Shown here: piece by piece, positions 23,462 through 31,309 of the stretch
Numbering within the stretch: the stretch's first letter is position 1
Layout: each line of letters begins with the position of its first letter
DNA from: a virus
Strand: one strand, 5' to 3'
Length of the DNA stretch: 64,000 nucleotides
IMG/VR virus record: IMGVR_UViG_3300005253_002057
Location: 1 to 64,000 of that record
Made by a program: the position numbers and the translations under genes
The notes under the pieces: model-generated
Database searches by the model: none
Told to the model about the DNA's origin: nothing
What the model saw: the letters and a program-made list of their open reading frames with translations, nothing else

Positions 23462-23485
23462 AGTGGTGTGTTTCTGGTGTATAAT
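23457..23485 (+). promoter_or_regulatory. Rightward sigma-70 promoter of dut, leaderless
   Basis: TTGACA (23457-23462), 17-nt spacer, TATAAT (23480-23485), then 6 nt to the dut ATG. The expected transcription start coincides with the start codon. Confidence 0.88.
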
Positions 23486-23491
23486 GCTGGC

Positions 23492-23923
23492 ATGAGTAAG
23501 ATATCAGTGAAAATAAAATATCTAAGTCCGCAGGCAATACTACCAGTTTTAGCCACTTCAGGAAGTGCATGCTTTGATGTAAGTACACCTTATCATGTAG
23601 TTATACTAGGAAGGAGTATGGCCAAAGTAGGGACTGGGTTAGCCTTCGAAGTTCCAGTAGGCTATGAGATGGTTATAAGACCAAGGGGAGGATTATCTAG
23701 TAAAGGTATTACTATAGCTAATTCTCCTGGTACTTTAGATAGTGACTATAGAGGTGAGCTTTTTATTATTCTGCATAATACCACAATGGAGCCTTATCAA
23801 TTTACTCCTGGAGCCAGAATAGCGCAGATTGCTGTAAAGAAAGTTTTAGAGATAGAGTTTCTAGACCTGCCTTTTACTGATACAGAGAGAGGTATAGGAG
23901 CCTTTGGTAGTACAGGAGTATAG
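23492..23923 (+). CDS. dut: dUTPase (deoxyuridine triphosphatase)
   Basis: 143 residues. Hydrolyses dUTP to dUMP and pyrophosphate; trimeric all-beta family. All five motifs are present: GSACFDV (1), RPRGGLSSKG (2, with Gly for the usual Ser), GTLDSDYRGE (3), GARIAQI (4) and the C-terminal RGIGAFGSTG (5). A frame starting 8 codons earlier overlaps the -10 box, so the ATG at 23492 is used, giving a leaderless mRNA. First gene of the rightward arm; supplies dUMP to ThyX. Confidence 0.95.
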   Translation: MSKISVKIKYLSPQAILPVLATSGSACFDVSTPYHVVILGRSMAKVGTGLAFEVPVGYEMVIRPRGGLSSKGITIANSPGTLDSDYRGELFIILHNTTMEPYQFTPGARIAQIAVKKVLEIEFLDLPFTDTERGIGAFGSTGV

Positions 23924-23924
23924 T

Positions 23925-24113
23925 ATGGAAATAGGTATTGCTATAGGCTTACTATTTGTTGCTGCAGTATATAGTAAGATAGCCCATAGCATAGGTCTTA
24001 CTACTTGGATAGCAGATGGGCTGCCTACAATCTTTGTATTCTTTGTTGCTATATTTATTATAATTAGAGCTCTAATTCTTATAGGGTCTGTATCTGGTAA
24101 TGGAACTTACTAG
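23925..24113 (+). CDS. Two-helix membrane protein
   Basis: 62 residues from MEIGIAIGLLFVAAVY, with helices at about 3-18 and 34-54. Starts 1 nt after the dut stop. First of four consecutive tiny membrane proteins. No family recognised. Confidence 0.65.
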   Translation: MEIGIAIGLLFVAAVYSKIAHSIGLTTWIADGLPTIFVFFVAIFIIIRALILIGSVSGNGTY

Positions 24114-24198
24114 CAGCTTAATAGAGATACTCCCAGTAATATTTTCCTTTCTAGTTATTGTAGTTGCTGCAGCTGTATATGCAAGCTTCACTAAGTGA
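24100..24198 (+). CDS. 32-residue single-helix membrane peptide
   Basis: Begins MELTSSLIEILPV and is one hydrophobic helix (IFSFLVIVVAAAVYASF). Overlaps the previous gene by 14 nt and the next as TGATG. Confidence 0.5.
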   Translation: MELTSSLIEILPVIFSFLVIVVAAAVYASFTK

Positions 24199-24365
24199 TG
24201 GATGCACTAATTTATCTTATAGACTTACTTCCCTTTAATCCAGCTGTTTTTCTTATCTTTGGATTTATATTCTTAATAGTAGTAAGGATTTTATTAATTA
24301 AGCTAGTAATTGGTATATTCAAATTAGCCATAGGTGTAATAGGGGCTTTCTTTGGTAGAATTTAA
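24198..24365 (+). CDS. 55-residue hydrophobic membrane protein
   Basis: Begins MDALIYLIDLLPFNPAVFLI; about 80 percent hydrophobic, probably two helices. TGATG coupling to the previous gene. Too short to classify. Confidence 0.5.
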   Translation: MDALIYLIDLLPFNPAVFLIFGFIFLIVVRILLIKLVIGIFKLAIGVIGAFFGRI

Positions 24366-24477
24366 TTCTTTAGATACTGCATTTAGGCTACTGGGCACTA
24401 TATTTAGTTTCCCCCCTGTATTCTTAGGTATTATGTTACTTATTATATTCTTTGCTATAAGAGGACGAACTAGTTAA
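24352..24477 (+). CDS. 41-residue membrane peptide, probable TTG start
   Basis: Read from TTG, begins MVEFNSLDTAF and has one helix (GIMLLIIFFAI) with a basic RGRTS end. Overlaps the previous gene by 14 nt, like its neighbours. The start codon is uncertain. Confidence 0.4.
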   Translation: MVEFNSLDTAFRLLGTIFSFPPVFLGIMLLIIFFAIRGRTS

Positions 24478-24487
24478 GGCTGTGAAC

Positions 24488-24516
24488 TTGACATTTATAC
24501 CACATTCATATACAAT
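24488..24516 (+). promoter_or_regulatory. Sigma-70 promoter of the ATPase/SSB operon
   Basis: TTGACA (24488-24493), 17-nt spacer, TACAAT (24511-24516). Transcription should start near 24523, leaving a leader that includes the GGAGAA ribosome site at 24535. Confidence 0.82.
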
Positions 24517-24544
24517 GTATGGACAGTCGAAATTGGAGAAATAG

Positions 24545-25582
24545 ATGACCAGCCCTGCACCAAAGCCTCCCGCTATCAAAAAGGCCCCAGCAAAAGCAAC
24601 TTCCCTGGAAGAACTCATAACCCCCAATGATGAAGTGGAGTTTGCCCCTCGTTTACTTATGGCTAACTTTGGAGGCCCTGGCTCTTTCAAAACTAGAATA
24701 TTTGCTACGGCTTGTGAAGTAGAAGAAACCTCCCCCCTCCTTTATATCCCCTATGAACCTATACCTACTAGCATTCCAGATTTACTTGCAAGAGATGACT
24801 TTGATGTTCTTGAGCCAAGATTAAAGGCTGGTACTAAGAGTCTCTATAAATTTACTATAGAGGATATACTTCCTTTAATTGCGAAGTCTCAAGGAAAGTA
24901 TAGAGCTTACTTCTTTGATGGTGTCTGCTCCTTAATGATGGACAGTGCTTTTGCTGATGCTAGAAGAGAATGTCATATAGCTGATTTATCTGCAGCATCT
25001 AGAAATTCAAAGCCCCCCACTCATTCTGAGGACTATCCTTGTAGACAGTGCTATAACAGACTTGTTCTTAAGGCTCAGATATTTATTTCTGGGATACGAG
25101 ATTTATGGAAGTCAAATCCTGATGGTGCTGCACACATACTTATGTCCTTTAGAGAGAAGAACCATCAGACTGTTGAAGGAAAGGGCGACGCAGCTATTAC
25201 TATAAGTACCTTCAAGGCTGATCTCCCAGCAGCTACTCTGAGAATGATGACTCATGATATTCAGACATACTTTAGATTACAGTCAAGCTGGGGACCTGTT
25301 AAAGATGAGAAAGGGCAGCCTGTAAGGGGGGAAGGTGGAAGAGGCTTTGTGAGTGATTATAGACTTAATATTACTGCTGCTAGAAGTGATGCAGTTGATG
25401 CAAGGGATAACTCAGGAAAACTTAAAGGGGCTGTTAATCTAGGAGGAAGGGATATACACTTCTTCGAGATATATAATAGAATGTATCCAGGACAAGGAAC
25501 TAGAAAAGTAAAGGCAGAAGGGTTTGAGTTTTCAGTATTAGAAGAACCTGACTCAAAGGATAAGGCTGAGGCTACAGTTTAA
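24545..25582 (+). CDS. P-loop ATPase, Sak4/phage nucleotide-binding-like
   Basis: 345 residues. Pro/Ala/Lys-rich N-terminus (1-20), P-loop GGPGSFKT at 43-50, Walker B YRAYFFDG with Asp125, and a Cys cluster (CHIAD, CRQC) at about 143-169. The layout matches RecA-like phage ATPases of the Sak4/AAA_24 type, which promote annealing or recombination with a partner SSB; the next gene looks like that partner. Oddly, the residue before the P-loop Lys is Phe, not Gly. Confidence 0.75.
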   Translation: MTSPAPKPPAIKKAPAKATSLEELITPNDEVEFAPRLLMANFGGPGSFKTRIFATACEVEETSPLLYIPYEPIPTSIPDLLARDDFDVLEPRLKAGTKSLYKFTIEDILPLIAKSQGKYRAYFFDGVCSLMMDSAFADARRECHIADLSAASRNSKPPTHSEDYPCRQCYNRLVLKAQIFISGIRDLWKSNPDGAAHILMSFREKNHQTVEGKGDAAITISTFKADLPAATLRMMTHDIQTYFRLQSSWGPVKDEKGQPVRGEGGRGFVSDYRLNITAARSDAVDARDNSGKLKGAVNLGGRDIHFFEIYNRMYPGQGTRKVKAEGFEFSVLEEPDSKDKAEATV

Positions 25583-25609
25583 CCCCAAGAATTGTTACAA
25601 GGAGGTAAC

Positions 25610-26032
25610 ATGCTTTCACGAGACCAGATGAAAGGACTTCCCCCAATACCTCAGGGGGAACATAGGTTCACAGTTTTGAGGGCTCAGAAAAGGCCCTCTT
25701 CCACAGGAAATCCCTCAGTTGAGGTAATCTTGGCTGTACCAGAGGACACGGAGACTCTAGGTCCAGAGTTCGTAGCAAGGGATACAAAGGTTACACTCTC
25801 ACTTCAGGAGCAGGCGGCTTTCACCTTCGGAAACTTCGTAGCAGCAGTGAGTGGCTATGCCACTGTTGACGAGTACTTCGACGGAGAAGATATCGAGGAC
25901 TTCGATGCTAGCGCCTGGGATCCTGAGCCAGTAGTAGGTATGCAGATCATCGGGGTGGTCTCGCATCAGCTCTTCCAGGGTAGGACGACTCACCAGATCA
26001 GAGTCTTTAAGCCTGTCCCTGTCCCCGCCTAA
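25610..26032 (+). CDS. Probable ssDNA-binding protein (DUF669-like)
   Basis: 140 residues from MLSRDQMKGLPPIP; ribosome site AAGGAGGTAAC lies directly before this ATG, so the upstream in-frame TTG is rejected. Beta-rich core (EHRFTVLRAQKRPSSTGNPS) and an acidic middle (EYFDGEDIEDFD). Size, strand pattern and adjacency to a Sak4-like ATPase resemble phage DUF669/SSB proteins; no catalytic motif. Confidence 0.55.
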   Translation: MLSRDQMKGLPPIPQGEHRFTVLRAQKRPSSTGNPSVEVILAVPEDTETLGPEFVARDTKVTLSLQEQAAFTFGNFVAAVSGYATVDEYFDGEDIEDFDASAWDPEPVVGMQIIGVVSHQLFQGRTTHQIRVFKPVPVPA

Positions 26033-26088
26033 AGTTTAACACCGGTGCTGTAGCCTCAGCCCTATCTTTTGATTTAGGATAAAATTAA

Positions 26089-26805
26089 GTGAAAAGTCTT
26101 GTAATGTTAAGTGGAGGACTAGATTCAAGTACTAGTCTTGCTCGAGCTATTAGTCTTGGAGATAAGTGTGAAGCACTTTTTATTGACTATGGACAGCGCT
26201 CCTTAGTTGAGTATGAGTCTGCTGAGCTTATAGCTGAATACTATAAAGTAAGACTTGTTCCTGTAGAGTGCAGAGGGATGCTGCTTAAGTCATCTCTTAT
26301 AAAGTCTGACAGTAATGAACTAAAGGAATTCTCAGTAGATGATGAGTTTACTGCTGAGGGTGATGCTTATGTACCAGGTAGAAACTTGATGCTAGTAGGT
26401 ATAGGCTTAGCCTATGCAGAGTCAAGAAAGATGGATAGATTACTACTAGGTATAATGGGTGTTGAAGAAGAAGATGAAGACGACCCTATCTTAAAAGATC
26501 AACACCCTAAGTTTCTAAAAGCAGTTGAACAAGCTGCACTCTTTGCTAAAGATCCAGTTAAAGTAGATAGTTTATTACTTGATCTTACTTGGAGAAGGCA
26601 AGTTATAACTTTAGCAGCTGAACTAAAAGTTCCTCTAGGTTATACTTATTCTTGTTACTGGGGAAAGCTAGCACACTGTGGTACTTGTGAGGCATGTGTA
26701 ATTAGAATTTTATCTTTTAAGAGGGCTGGATATAAAGATCCATCCAGATACTCAGAAGAACAGGAATGGGAAGGATGTAAAGAATGGCCAATAGAGCTAC
26801 AGTAA
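26089..26805 (+). CDS. queC: 7-cyano-7-deazaguanine (preQ0) synthase QueC
   Basis: 238 residues from GTG. Converts 7-carboxy-7-deazaguanine to preQ0 with ATP and ammonia. PP-loop SGGLDSS at 8-14, FIDYGQR, PGRN (in YVPGRNLML), and the zinc motif C-x7-C-x2-C-x2-C in YSCYWGKLAHCGTCEACV are complete. The length matches the family. Overlaps queD by 22 nt. Last step of preQ0 synthesis; queD, queE and folE lie within 4 kb. Confidence 0.95.
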   Translation: MKSLVMLSGGLDSSTSLARAISLGDKCEALFIDYGQRSLVEYESAELIAEYYKVRLVPVECRGMLLKSSLIKSDSNELKEFSVDDEFTAEGDAYVPGRNLMLVGIGLAYAESRKMDRLLLGIMGVEEEDEDDPILKDQHPKFLKAVEQAALFAKDPVKVDSLLLDLTWRRQVITLAAELKVPLGYTYSCYWGKLAHCGTCEACVIRILSFKRAGYKDPSRYSEEQEWEGCKEWPIELQ

Positions 26806-27224
26806 GTTATAGCTGGGAATTCTCAGCAGCTCATAGACTGATGAATCACCCTGGTAAGTGTAAGAGACTTCATGGTCATAACTATTATGTCACCATAGAA
26901 GTAGAAGGAGCTATGGATAGAGAAACTGGAATGGTGATTGACTTCTCTATACTTAAAGACGCATCCAGGCATGTAGACGAGATTATGGATCATATGACTC
27001 TTCTACAAAGTACAGATCCTGTAGCAGAAGCCCTTGCTACTATTCAGCTAGAGGGAGATATAGTCTTCTTTTCAGTTCCTCCTACAGTCGAGGCTATATG
27101 TGTACTAGTAGGAGAAGAGATTAAAATTGCCTTATCTAAGTACTCCCCTGCAACTACTTATCCTCGACTTACTAAGGTCATTATAAAGGAAACAGAGACT
27201 GGAGTAGCAAGCATAACATTATGA
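26784..27224 (+). CDS. queD: 6-carboxytetrahydropterin synthase QueD
   Basis: 146 residues. Converts dihydroneopterin triphosphate to 6-carboxytetrahydropterin. Zinc ligands His17 (FSAAHRL), His30 and His32 (LHGHNY), catalytic Cys26, the MDHMTLL motif at 69-75 (family LDHxxLN) and a C-terminal KETETGVASI with the catalytic Glu. Translationally linked to queC and, by overlap, to the lipoprotein gene downstream. Confidence 0.93.
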   Translation: MANRATVSYSWEFSAAHRLMNHPGKCKRLHGHNYYVTIEVEGAMDRETGMVIDFSILKDASRHVDEIMDHMTLLQSTDPVAEALATIQLEGDIVFFSVPPTVEAICVLVGEEIKIALSKYSPATTYPRLTKVIIKETETGVASITL

Positions 27225-28561
27225 GTTTAACAAGAACAAGATTAACATTTCTTATGGTTTTCGGTGTTCTCAGTCTAGTATTACTTACTGCATGTACTAC
27301 TGATGCTAGTAGAATTCGTGAGGCTAATAAAGCCTTTCGAGGGATAACAATTCCTGTTATTTCTACCCCTTCTATTCCTACCCCTTTTATTGTACCTTCT
27401 ACTGGATCCTCATATGTTGAAGCTTATCCTGTATTTGACAATCCTCAGTTTCCGACTATAGCTCCTTCAACCTCTATTCCTATTCCTACATCTTCCCCTA
27501 CTAGTATTCCTACATCTTCTCCTACCAGCATCCCTACACCTTTCCCTACTTCTACTAGTGTTCCTACTTTAACTCCGCCTACAGCTACTTCAGTTCCTTC
27601 TACACCTACACCTCCTCCTATAGAAGCGGATATATCTGCTACTAGTTTGGAGGATGGAGACTGTGCTCGTAGTAACTTTACTGATGATGAAATACTTAGT
27701 GGTAATACTGTTAAGTTTTATGACTTCGTGCTTCTACCGTGTGACGGTCCTTGGCAATTTCGAGTAGTTTCGTCGTTTCTAGTAGAATTAGATGCTGGTT
27801 ATATTGGTTATCCGAGCGACGAGAAGTTTATGAGTCTAGCCCAGGATAACTGCAAGCGTACGTATACGCTTCCCTTTTTCCCATTGTTTGAGAGCTGGAG
27901 GCTTGGTGATAGAACAGTTCATTGTATACAGATGGATATGGGTATAGCTCATTCTGACTTTGCTAGACTAGATAATATTATTGACCCCTACTTAGTTAAA
28001 GTAGAAGAATGCTTTAATGAGCTAGATGAGGGACTGGCTTATGAAATTCTATCGTGTGCTGGAGAATGGCAGTATCGTATAGTAGAAATTATAAGTCTAG
28101 CCTTGCTAGAAGAATTTCCAGGTGATGAGTATATTTGGACCAGAACACTTCAAGACTGTGATCGAAGAAGTTCTATGTATTTTCTTCCTACCCACGAGAC
28201 TTGGATAGATGAGGGTGCTCGTCTTATCTATTGTGCTCAGGGAGGGCAAGGTCTAAGTGGCTATAGCCTGGAGCGAATAGATCGTATTGTTGGCGAGTAT
28301 AAGCTTAATGCTGGAGAGTGCTATAATGAGGATACCAGCTATGCTTCTCCCTTAGTTGAAATAGTAGCGTGTGATGGCCCTTGGGAATATAAAATTCTAG
28401 ATAGGCTTATACTAGATAGAGATGGACTGTATCCGGAAGATTTATACTTTGATACTGAAGTATTTAATCGTTGTAACCGTTTCTATGACTACTCTTTGTC
28501 CCCTACTCAAGAACGCTGGGAAGCAGGAATTAAGTATATTCTATGTATTCAAGAAAGATAA
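27221..28561 (+). CDS. Lipoprotein with three septum-formation-like repeats
   Basis: 446 residues. Signal peptide with lipobox LTAC (Cys25), then a Ser/Thr/Pro-rich linker (about 45-145) of IPTSSPTSIPT type, then three related domains (about 160-250, 255-345, 350-446). Each has a Cys in LPCDGPWQFR, LSCAGEWQYR or VACDGPWEYK, then P-x(n)-C, then W-x-x-G-x(n)-CIQ. The arrangement resembles the actinobacterial 'septum formation' domain. Surface-anchored; a host-envelope role during infection is inferred. It splits queD from queE. Confidence 0.7.
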   Translation: MSLTRTRLTFLMVFGVLSLVLLTACTTDASRIREANKAFRGITIPVISTPSIPTPFIVPSTGSSYVEAYPVFDNPQFPTIAPSTSIPIPTSSPTSIPTSSPTSIPTPFPTSTSVPTLTPPTATSVPSTPTPPPIEADISATSLEDGDCARSNFTDDEILSGNTVKFYDFVLLPCDGPWQFRVVSSFLVELDAGYIGYPSDEKFMSLAQDNCKRTYTLPFFPLFESWRLGDRTVHCIQMDMGIAHSDFARLDNIIDPYLVKVEECFNELDEGLAYEILSCAGEWQYRIVEIISLALLEEFPGDEYIWTRTLQDCDRRSSMYFLPTHETWIDEGARLIYCAQGGQGLSGYSLERIDRIVGEYKLNAGECYNEDTSYASPLVEIVACDGPWEYKILDRLILDRDGLYPEDLYFDTEVFNRCNRFYDYSLSPTQERWEAGIKYILCIQER

Positions 28562-28565
28562 CGCT

Positions 28566-29243
28566 ATGACTCTTATAGACACTGAGATTAAGGTAAGCGA
28601 GTTATTTACTTCTATACAAGGGGAAGGTAACTATGCTGGCTTTCCTACAACTTTTATTCGATTATTTGGGTGTCCTCTTCGCTGTTCTTGGTGTGATAGC
28701 AAATATACTTGGGATAATAAAAGTAGATGGGAGCTATATTCTTTACAGGATATACTAAGGTATACACTCAGACAAAAGTCTAAATATGTATGCTTAACTG
28801 GTGGTGAGCCACTAGCAGACTATAATCTAGAACCTAGTAGATTAATTTGTGAAAGAATTAGTCCGCACCGCAGTATTTCTGTAGAAACTTCTGGCTGCTT
28901 CATGTTACCTGGGTGGAGAAACTTGGTAGAGAGCTGGGTCTGGGATGTTAAACTTCCTGGGTCTGGTATGTTTGAAGAGAATGAATTAGATGAATTATCT
29001 AAGCTAGGTTTTAAGGATCAAGTTAAATTTATAGTAAAGGATTCCACTGACTTTGAGCAGGCTCTAGCTATATACAAAGAGTATAAGCTATCTTCAGTTA
29101 GTGGCTTGACAATACTATGGGCTCCGGTATATAATGAGTTAGATTTAAAGTGGTTTGCAGCTAAAGTGATTGCCCTGGGAGAAAATAATAGATTAAGCAT
29201 ACAAGTTCACAAATTAATTTGGAGAGAGAAAAGGGGAAAGTAA
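28566..29243 (+). CDS. queE: 7-carboxy-7-deazaguanine synthase QueE (radical SAM)
   Basis: 225 residues. Rearranges 6-carboxytetrahydropterin to 7-carboxy-7-deazaguanine. QGEG at 18-21, C36-x3-C40-x2-C43 in GCPLRCSWCD with a following TWD, and TGGEPL at 78-83. The ATG at 28566 gives a start at the family's usual position; an upstream in-frame ATG falls inside the lipoprotein gene and is rejected. Ends with TAATG coupling to a membrane protein. Confidence 0.94.
   Translation: MTLIDTEIKVSELFTSIQGEGNYAGFPTTFIRLFGCPLRCSWCDSKYTWDNKSRWELYSLQDILRYTLRQKSKYVCLTGGEPLADYNLEPSRLICERISPHRSISVETSGCFMLPGWRNLVESWVWDVKLPGSGMFEENELDELSKLGFKDQVKFIVKDSTDFEQALAIYKEYKLSSVSGLTILWAPVYNELDLKWFAAKVIALGENNRLSIQVHKLIWREKRGK
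29106..29135 (+). promoter_or_regulatory. Possible internal promoter inside queE
   Basis: TTGACA, 18-nt spacer, TATAAT within the queE coding sequence, about 110 nt before the next gene. Could boost folE, nuclease, dpdA and polymerase expression; may also be chance in AT-rich coding DNA. Confidence 0.35.
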
Positions 29244-29470
29244 TGTTAAGTTTGCTTCCAGTAGTAAGTTTTATAGGCTGGACAGTTATAGCCATAGCTG
29301 CAGTCTATACCTGGGGGAGAATGGTATCCAGACGTAGAAGGAATCCAGACTACGTAGAGTCTCTTAAAGCAGCTGGACAGTACCAGAGATATAAGCTAGG
29401 TCTATTCTTCGCCTTTATGCTGATGATGGTTGCGCTTGTATTTGCTGCAATCTCTTTATCGTTCGTCTAG
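29243..29470 (+). CDS. Two-helix membrane protein
   Basis: 75 residues: helices at about 5-24 and 53-74 with a basic loop (RRRRNPDYVESLKAAGQYQR) between. ATG overlaps the queE stop (TAATG). No family recognised. Confidence 0.65.
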   Translation: MLSLLPVVSFIGWTVIAIAAVYTWGRMVSRRRRNPDYVESLKAAGQYQRYKLGLFFAFMLMMVALVFAAISLSFV

Positions 29471-29473
29471 CCC

Positions 29474-29710
29474 TTGAGGGAGAAGTTAACTAGTTGGACC
29501 TGGTGGCGTGCATGGCTTAAACGCCAGCTTTCTTTCAAGGCTGGCGTTGAGGCCTTTTTAGCCTCCTTTGTCAAGGTTAGAACTAGACAAGAAAGAGGAA
29601 TGAATAAAATAACCAAGGCATCTAAGATGTACTTAGGGATAGGACGTAGGGCTGAAAGGAGAAGGCTTGCTAGAAGAGGGCAAAGTAATAGAGGCACAGA
29701 TAAAAAATGA
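29474..29710 (+). CDS. Basic hypothetical protein, uncertain start
   Basis: Up to 78 residues from TTG, Trp/Arg-rich (WTWWRAWLKRQ) then very basic at the C-terminus (RRAERRRLARRGQSNRG). A strong stem-loop lies inside the 5' half, so translation may start at the ATG at 29600 instead (36 residues). Overlaps folE by 44 nt. Confidence 0.45.
   Translation: MREKLTSWTWWRAWLKRQLSFKAGVEAFLASFVKVRTRQERGMNKITKASKMYLGIGRRAERRRLARRGQSNRGTDKK
29520..29565 (+). other. Two adjacent hairpins, possible terminator or attenuator
   Basis: AACGCCAGC and GCTGGCGTT form a perfect 9-bp stem with an 11-nt loop (29520-29548); immediately after, GAGGC-CTTTTTA-GCCTC forms a second hairpin (29549-29565). Looks like a terminator or attenuator between queE and folE, although an ORF runs through it. 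Confidence 0.5.
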
Positions 29711-30290
29711 GCAATTTGCTGATAGCTATGAGAAAATAAAAAGCTCTGTTCAAGGACAATTAACTATAATGGGCTATGACTTAGCTAGTGATGGTCTAGT
29801 TGATACTCCTGATAGAGTTGCTAGAATGTTCTTTAGTGAGCTTTTTGTCACCGATATAGATCTGAAAGACGTGTTATCTGTTACCTTTGACGAAGGTGAT
29901 AGAGAAGGGACAGATGACTTAGTTGCTATGTCTAACATAAAGTTTAGTTCCTGGTGTGAACATCATATGCTACCTTTCTGGGGCGAAGCCTTTATAGCTT
30001 ATGTTCCTAGGGAAAGGGTAGTAGGAATATCTAAGTTAGTTAGACTGGTAAGAGCTGCAGCTAGAGGGCTTAATATACAAGAGAGGATAACTCATAACGT
30101 AGCTGACTGCCTGGATGAGTACTTATCGGCTAAAGGAGTCTTGGTGGTTACAAGAGCAGTCCACTCCTGTATGATAGTTAGAGGAGTCAAGGGCTTTTCT
30201 GAGCAGCTTACTGTTTCTGCAGTTAAAGGACTTATGAAAGATTCTGGCACATTAAGAAGTGAGGCCCTTAGTTTATTAGGCTTGGCTTAA
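29667..30290 (+). CDS. folE: GTP cyclohydrolase I FolE
   Basis: 207 residues from TTG, with AAAGGAGAAGGC just upstream. Makes dihydroneopterin triphosphate from GTP, the entry step to preQ0. Zinc ligands Cys97 and His100 (WCEHHMLPF) and Cys168 (HSCMIVRG); VGISKLVRLV and the QERIT segment are conserved family stretches. Completes the folE-queD-queE-queC route in one operon. Confidence 0.95.
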   Translation: MLEEGKVIEAQIKNEQFADSYEKIKSSVQGQLTIMGYDLASDGLVDTPDRVARMFFSELFVTDIDLKDVLSVTFDEGDREGTDDLVAMSNIKFSSWCEHHMLPFWGEAFIAYVPRERVVGISKLVRLVRAAARGLNIQERITHNVADCLDEYLSAKGVLVVTRAVHSCMIVRGVKGFSEQLTVSAVKGLMKDSGTLRSEALSLLGLA

Positions 30291-30292
30291 AC

Positions 30293-31309
30293 ATGGGCAG
30301 TATAGCAATAGCTACTAAAGAAAGGTTAATAGAAAAGCGGAAATCTTATAGATCAAGAAATCCTACTTCTTCCATAATATCTAGATGTGAGCGGTACATA
30401 TGGTATAACATAACTGGCGCAACTCTTTATGGATGGCAGACTTTAGAACAGATGCTTATTCTTAAAGAGGCTAAAGAAGTTCATGAAGACCATATGGTTG
30501 AAGTACTTAATGAGGCTGGATACCGTGTACATTCTAGAGAGGCTATATTAAAAAGAACTGGCTCACGCTGGGATGGGCTTATCTTCTTTCAGAAGCAAGA
30601 TTGGTTATTAGAGCTGAAGGCGTTAGGAGAATGGGCATTTACTCGTCTTAGAGAAATGGGGCTAGAAAAAGGCTTTCCCCATTACTATGACCAGATACAA
30701 GATATGTTGCGCGAAGCCCCTTACTTACCTGGGGGAATACTTTTTGTTAAGCAAGTTTATCCTCCAGATTTTGAAGATGTTATAGTAAGACATGATCTTG
30801 ATAGACAAGAAATTTTAGAAGAGAAAAGACAGAGAATTAAAGAATACTTAGCCCTAGAAGAGTCTCCCCCACGACCTTATAGTTATACTTCTTCTGAATG
30901 TCAAACTTGCCCAGCTATGTACACTTGCTGGGGTTCTATAGCCCAGACTGACGAAGGGGCAAAAATACTCACTCCTGGACTAGAACGTGAGGGTTCTGTT
31001 ATAATGTCCGAGGAGGACAGAGGGGCTTTGAAGCAGCTAAGTGATGATTATATTCTTTACAAGGCACACGTATTCAAAGCTGAGAGTATGGAAAAGTCTA
31101 TAAATGATAGAGTTATGGAGCTGCTGGAGAAATACTCATATAGAAGATTAAAGGGTTATGGCTTCAGAGCCACCTTTAGTGCTAATGCTACTAAGACTAG
31201 GATAGATTATGCAAGACTTAAGCATGTAGTTAGTCCTAGATCACTAAAACTTACCACTAGACTAGAGCCTAGTACTCGTTTAACAAAAGGACATGAGGTC
31301 TTTAAGTGA
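30293..31309 (+). CDS. PD-(D/E)XK nuclease with Fe-S cluster (Cas4/AddB-like)
   Basis: 338 residues. Nuclease core: H65 region, Asp94 in RWDGLI, Glu107-x-Lys109 in LLELKA, and YYDQIQDML (QxxxY-like). Fe-S ligands in the Cas4/AddB pattern: Cys32 (SRCERY), then C203-x2-C206-x5-C212 (ECQTCPAMYTC). Processes DNA ends, probably in recombination or replication of the element. No cas genes or CRISPR nearby. Starts 2 nt after folE and overlaps the next gene by GTGA. Confidence 0.85.
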   Translation: MGSIAIATKERLIEKRKSYRSRNPTSSIISRCERYIWYNITGATLYGWQTLEQMLILKEAKEVHEDHMVEVLNEAGYRVHSREAILKRTGSRWDGLIFFQKQDWLLELKALGEWAFTRLREMGLEKGFPHYYDQIQDMLREAPYLPGGILFVKQVYPPDFEDVIVRHDLDRQEILEEKRQRIKEYLALEESPPRPYSYTSSECQTCPAMYTCWGSIAQTDEGAKILTPGLEREGSVIMSEEDRGALKQLSDDYILYKAHVFKAESMEKSINDRVMELLEKYSYRRLKGYGFRATFSANATKTRIDYARLKHVVSPRSLKLTTRLEPSTRLTKGHEVFK

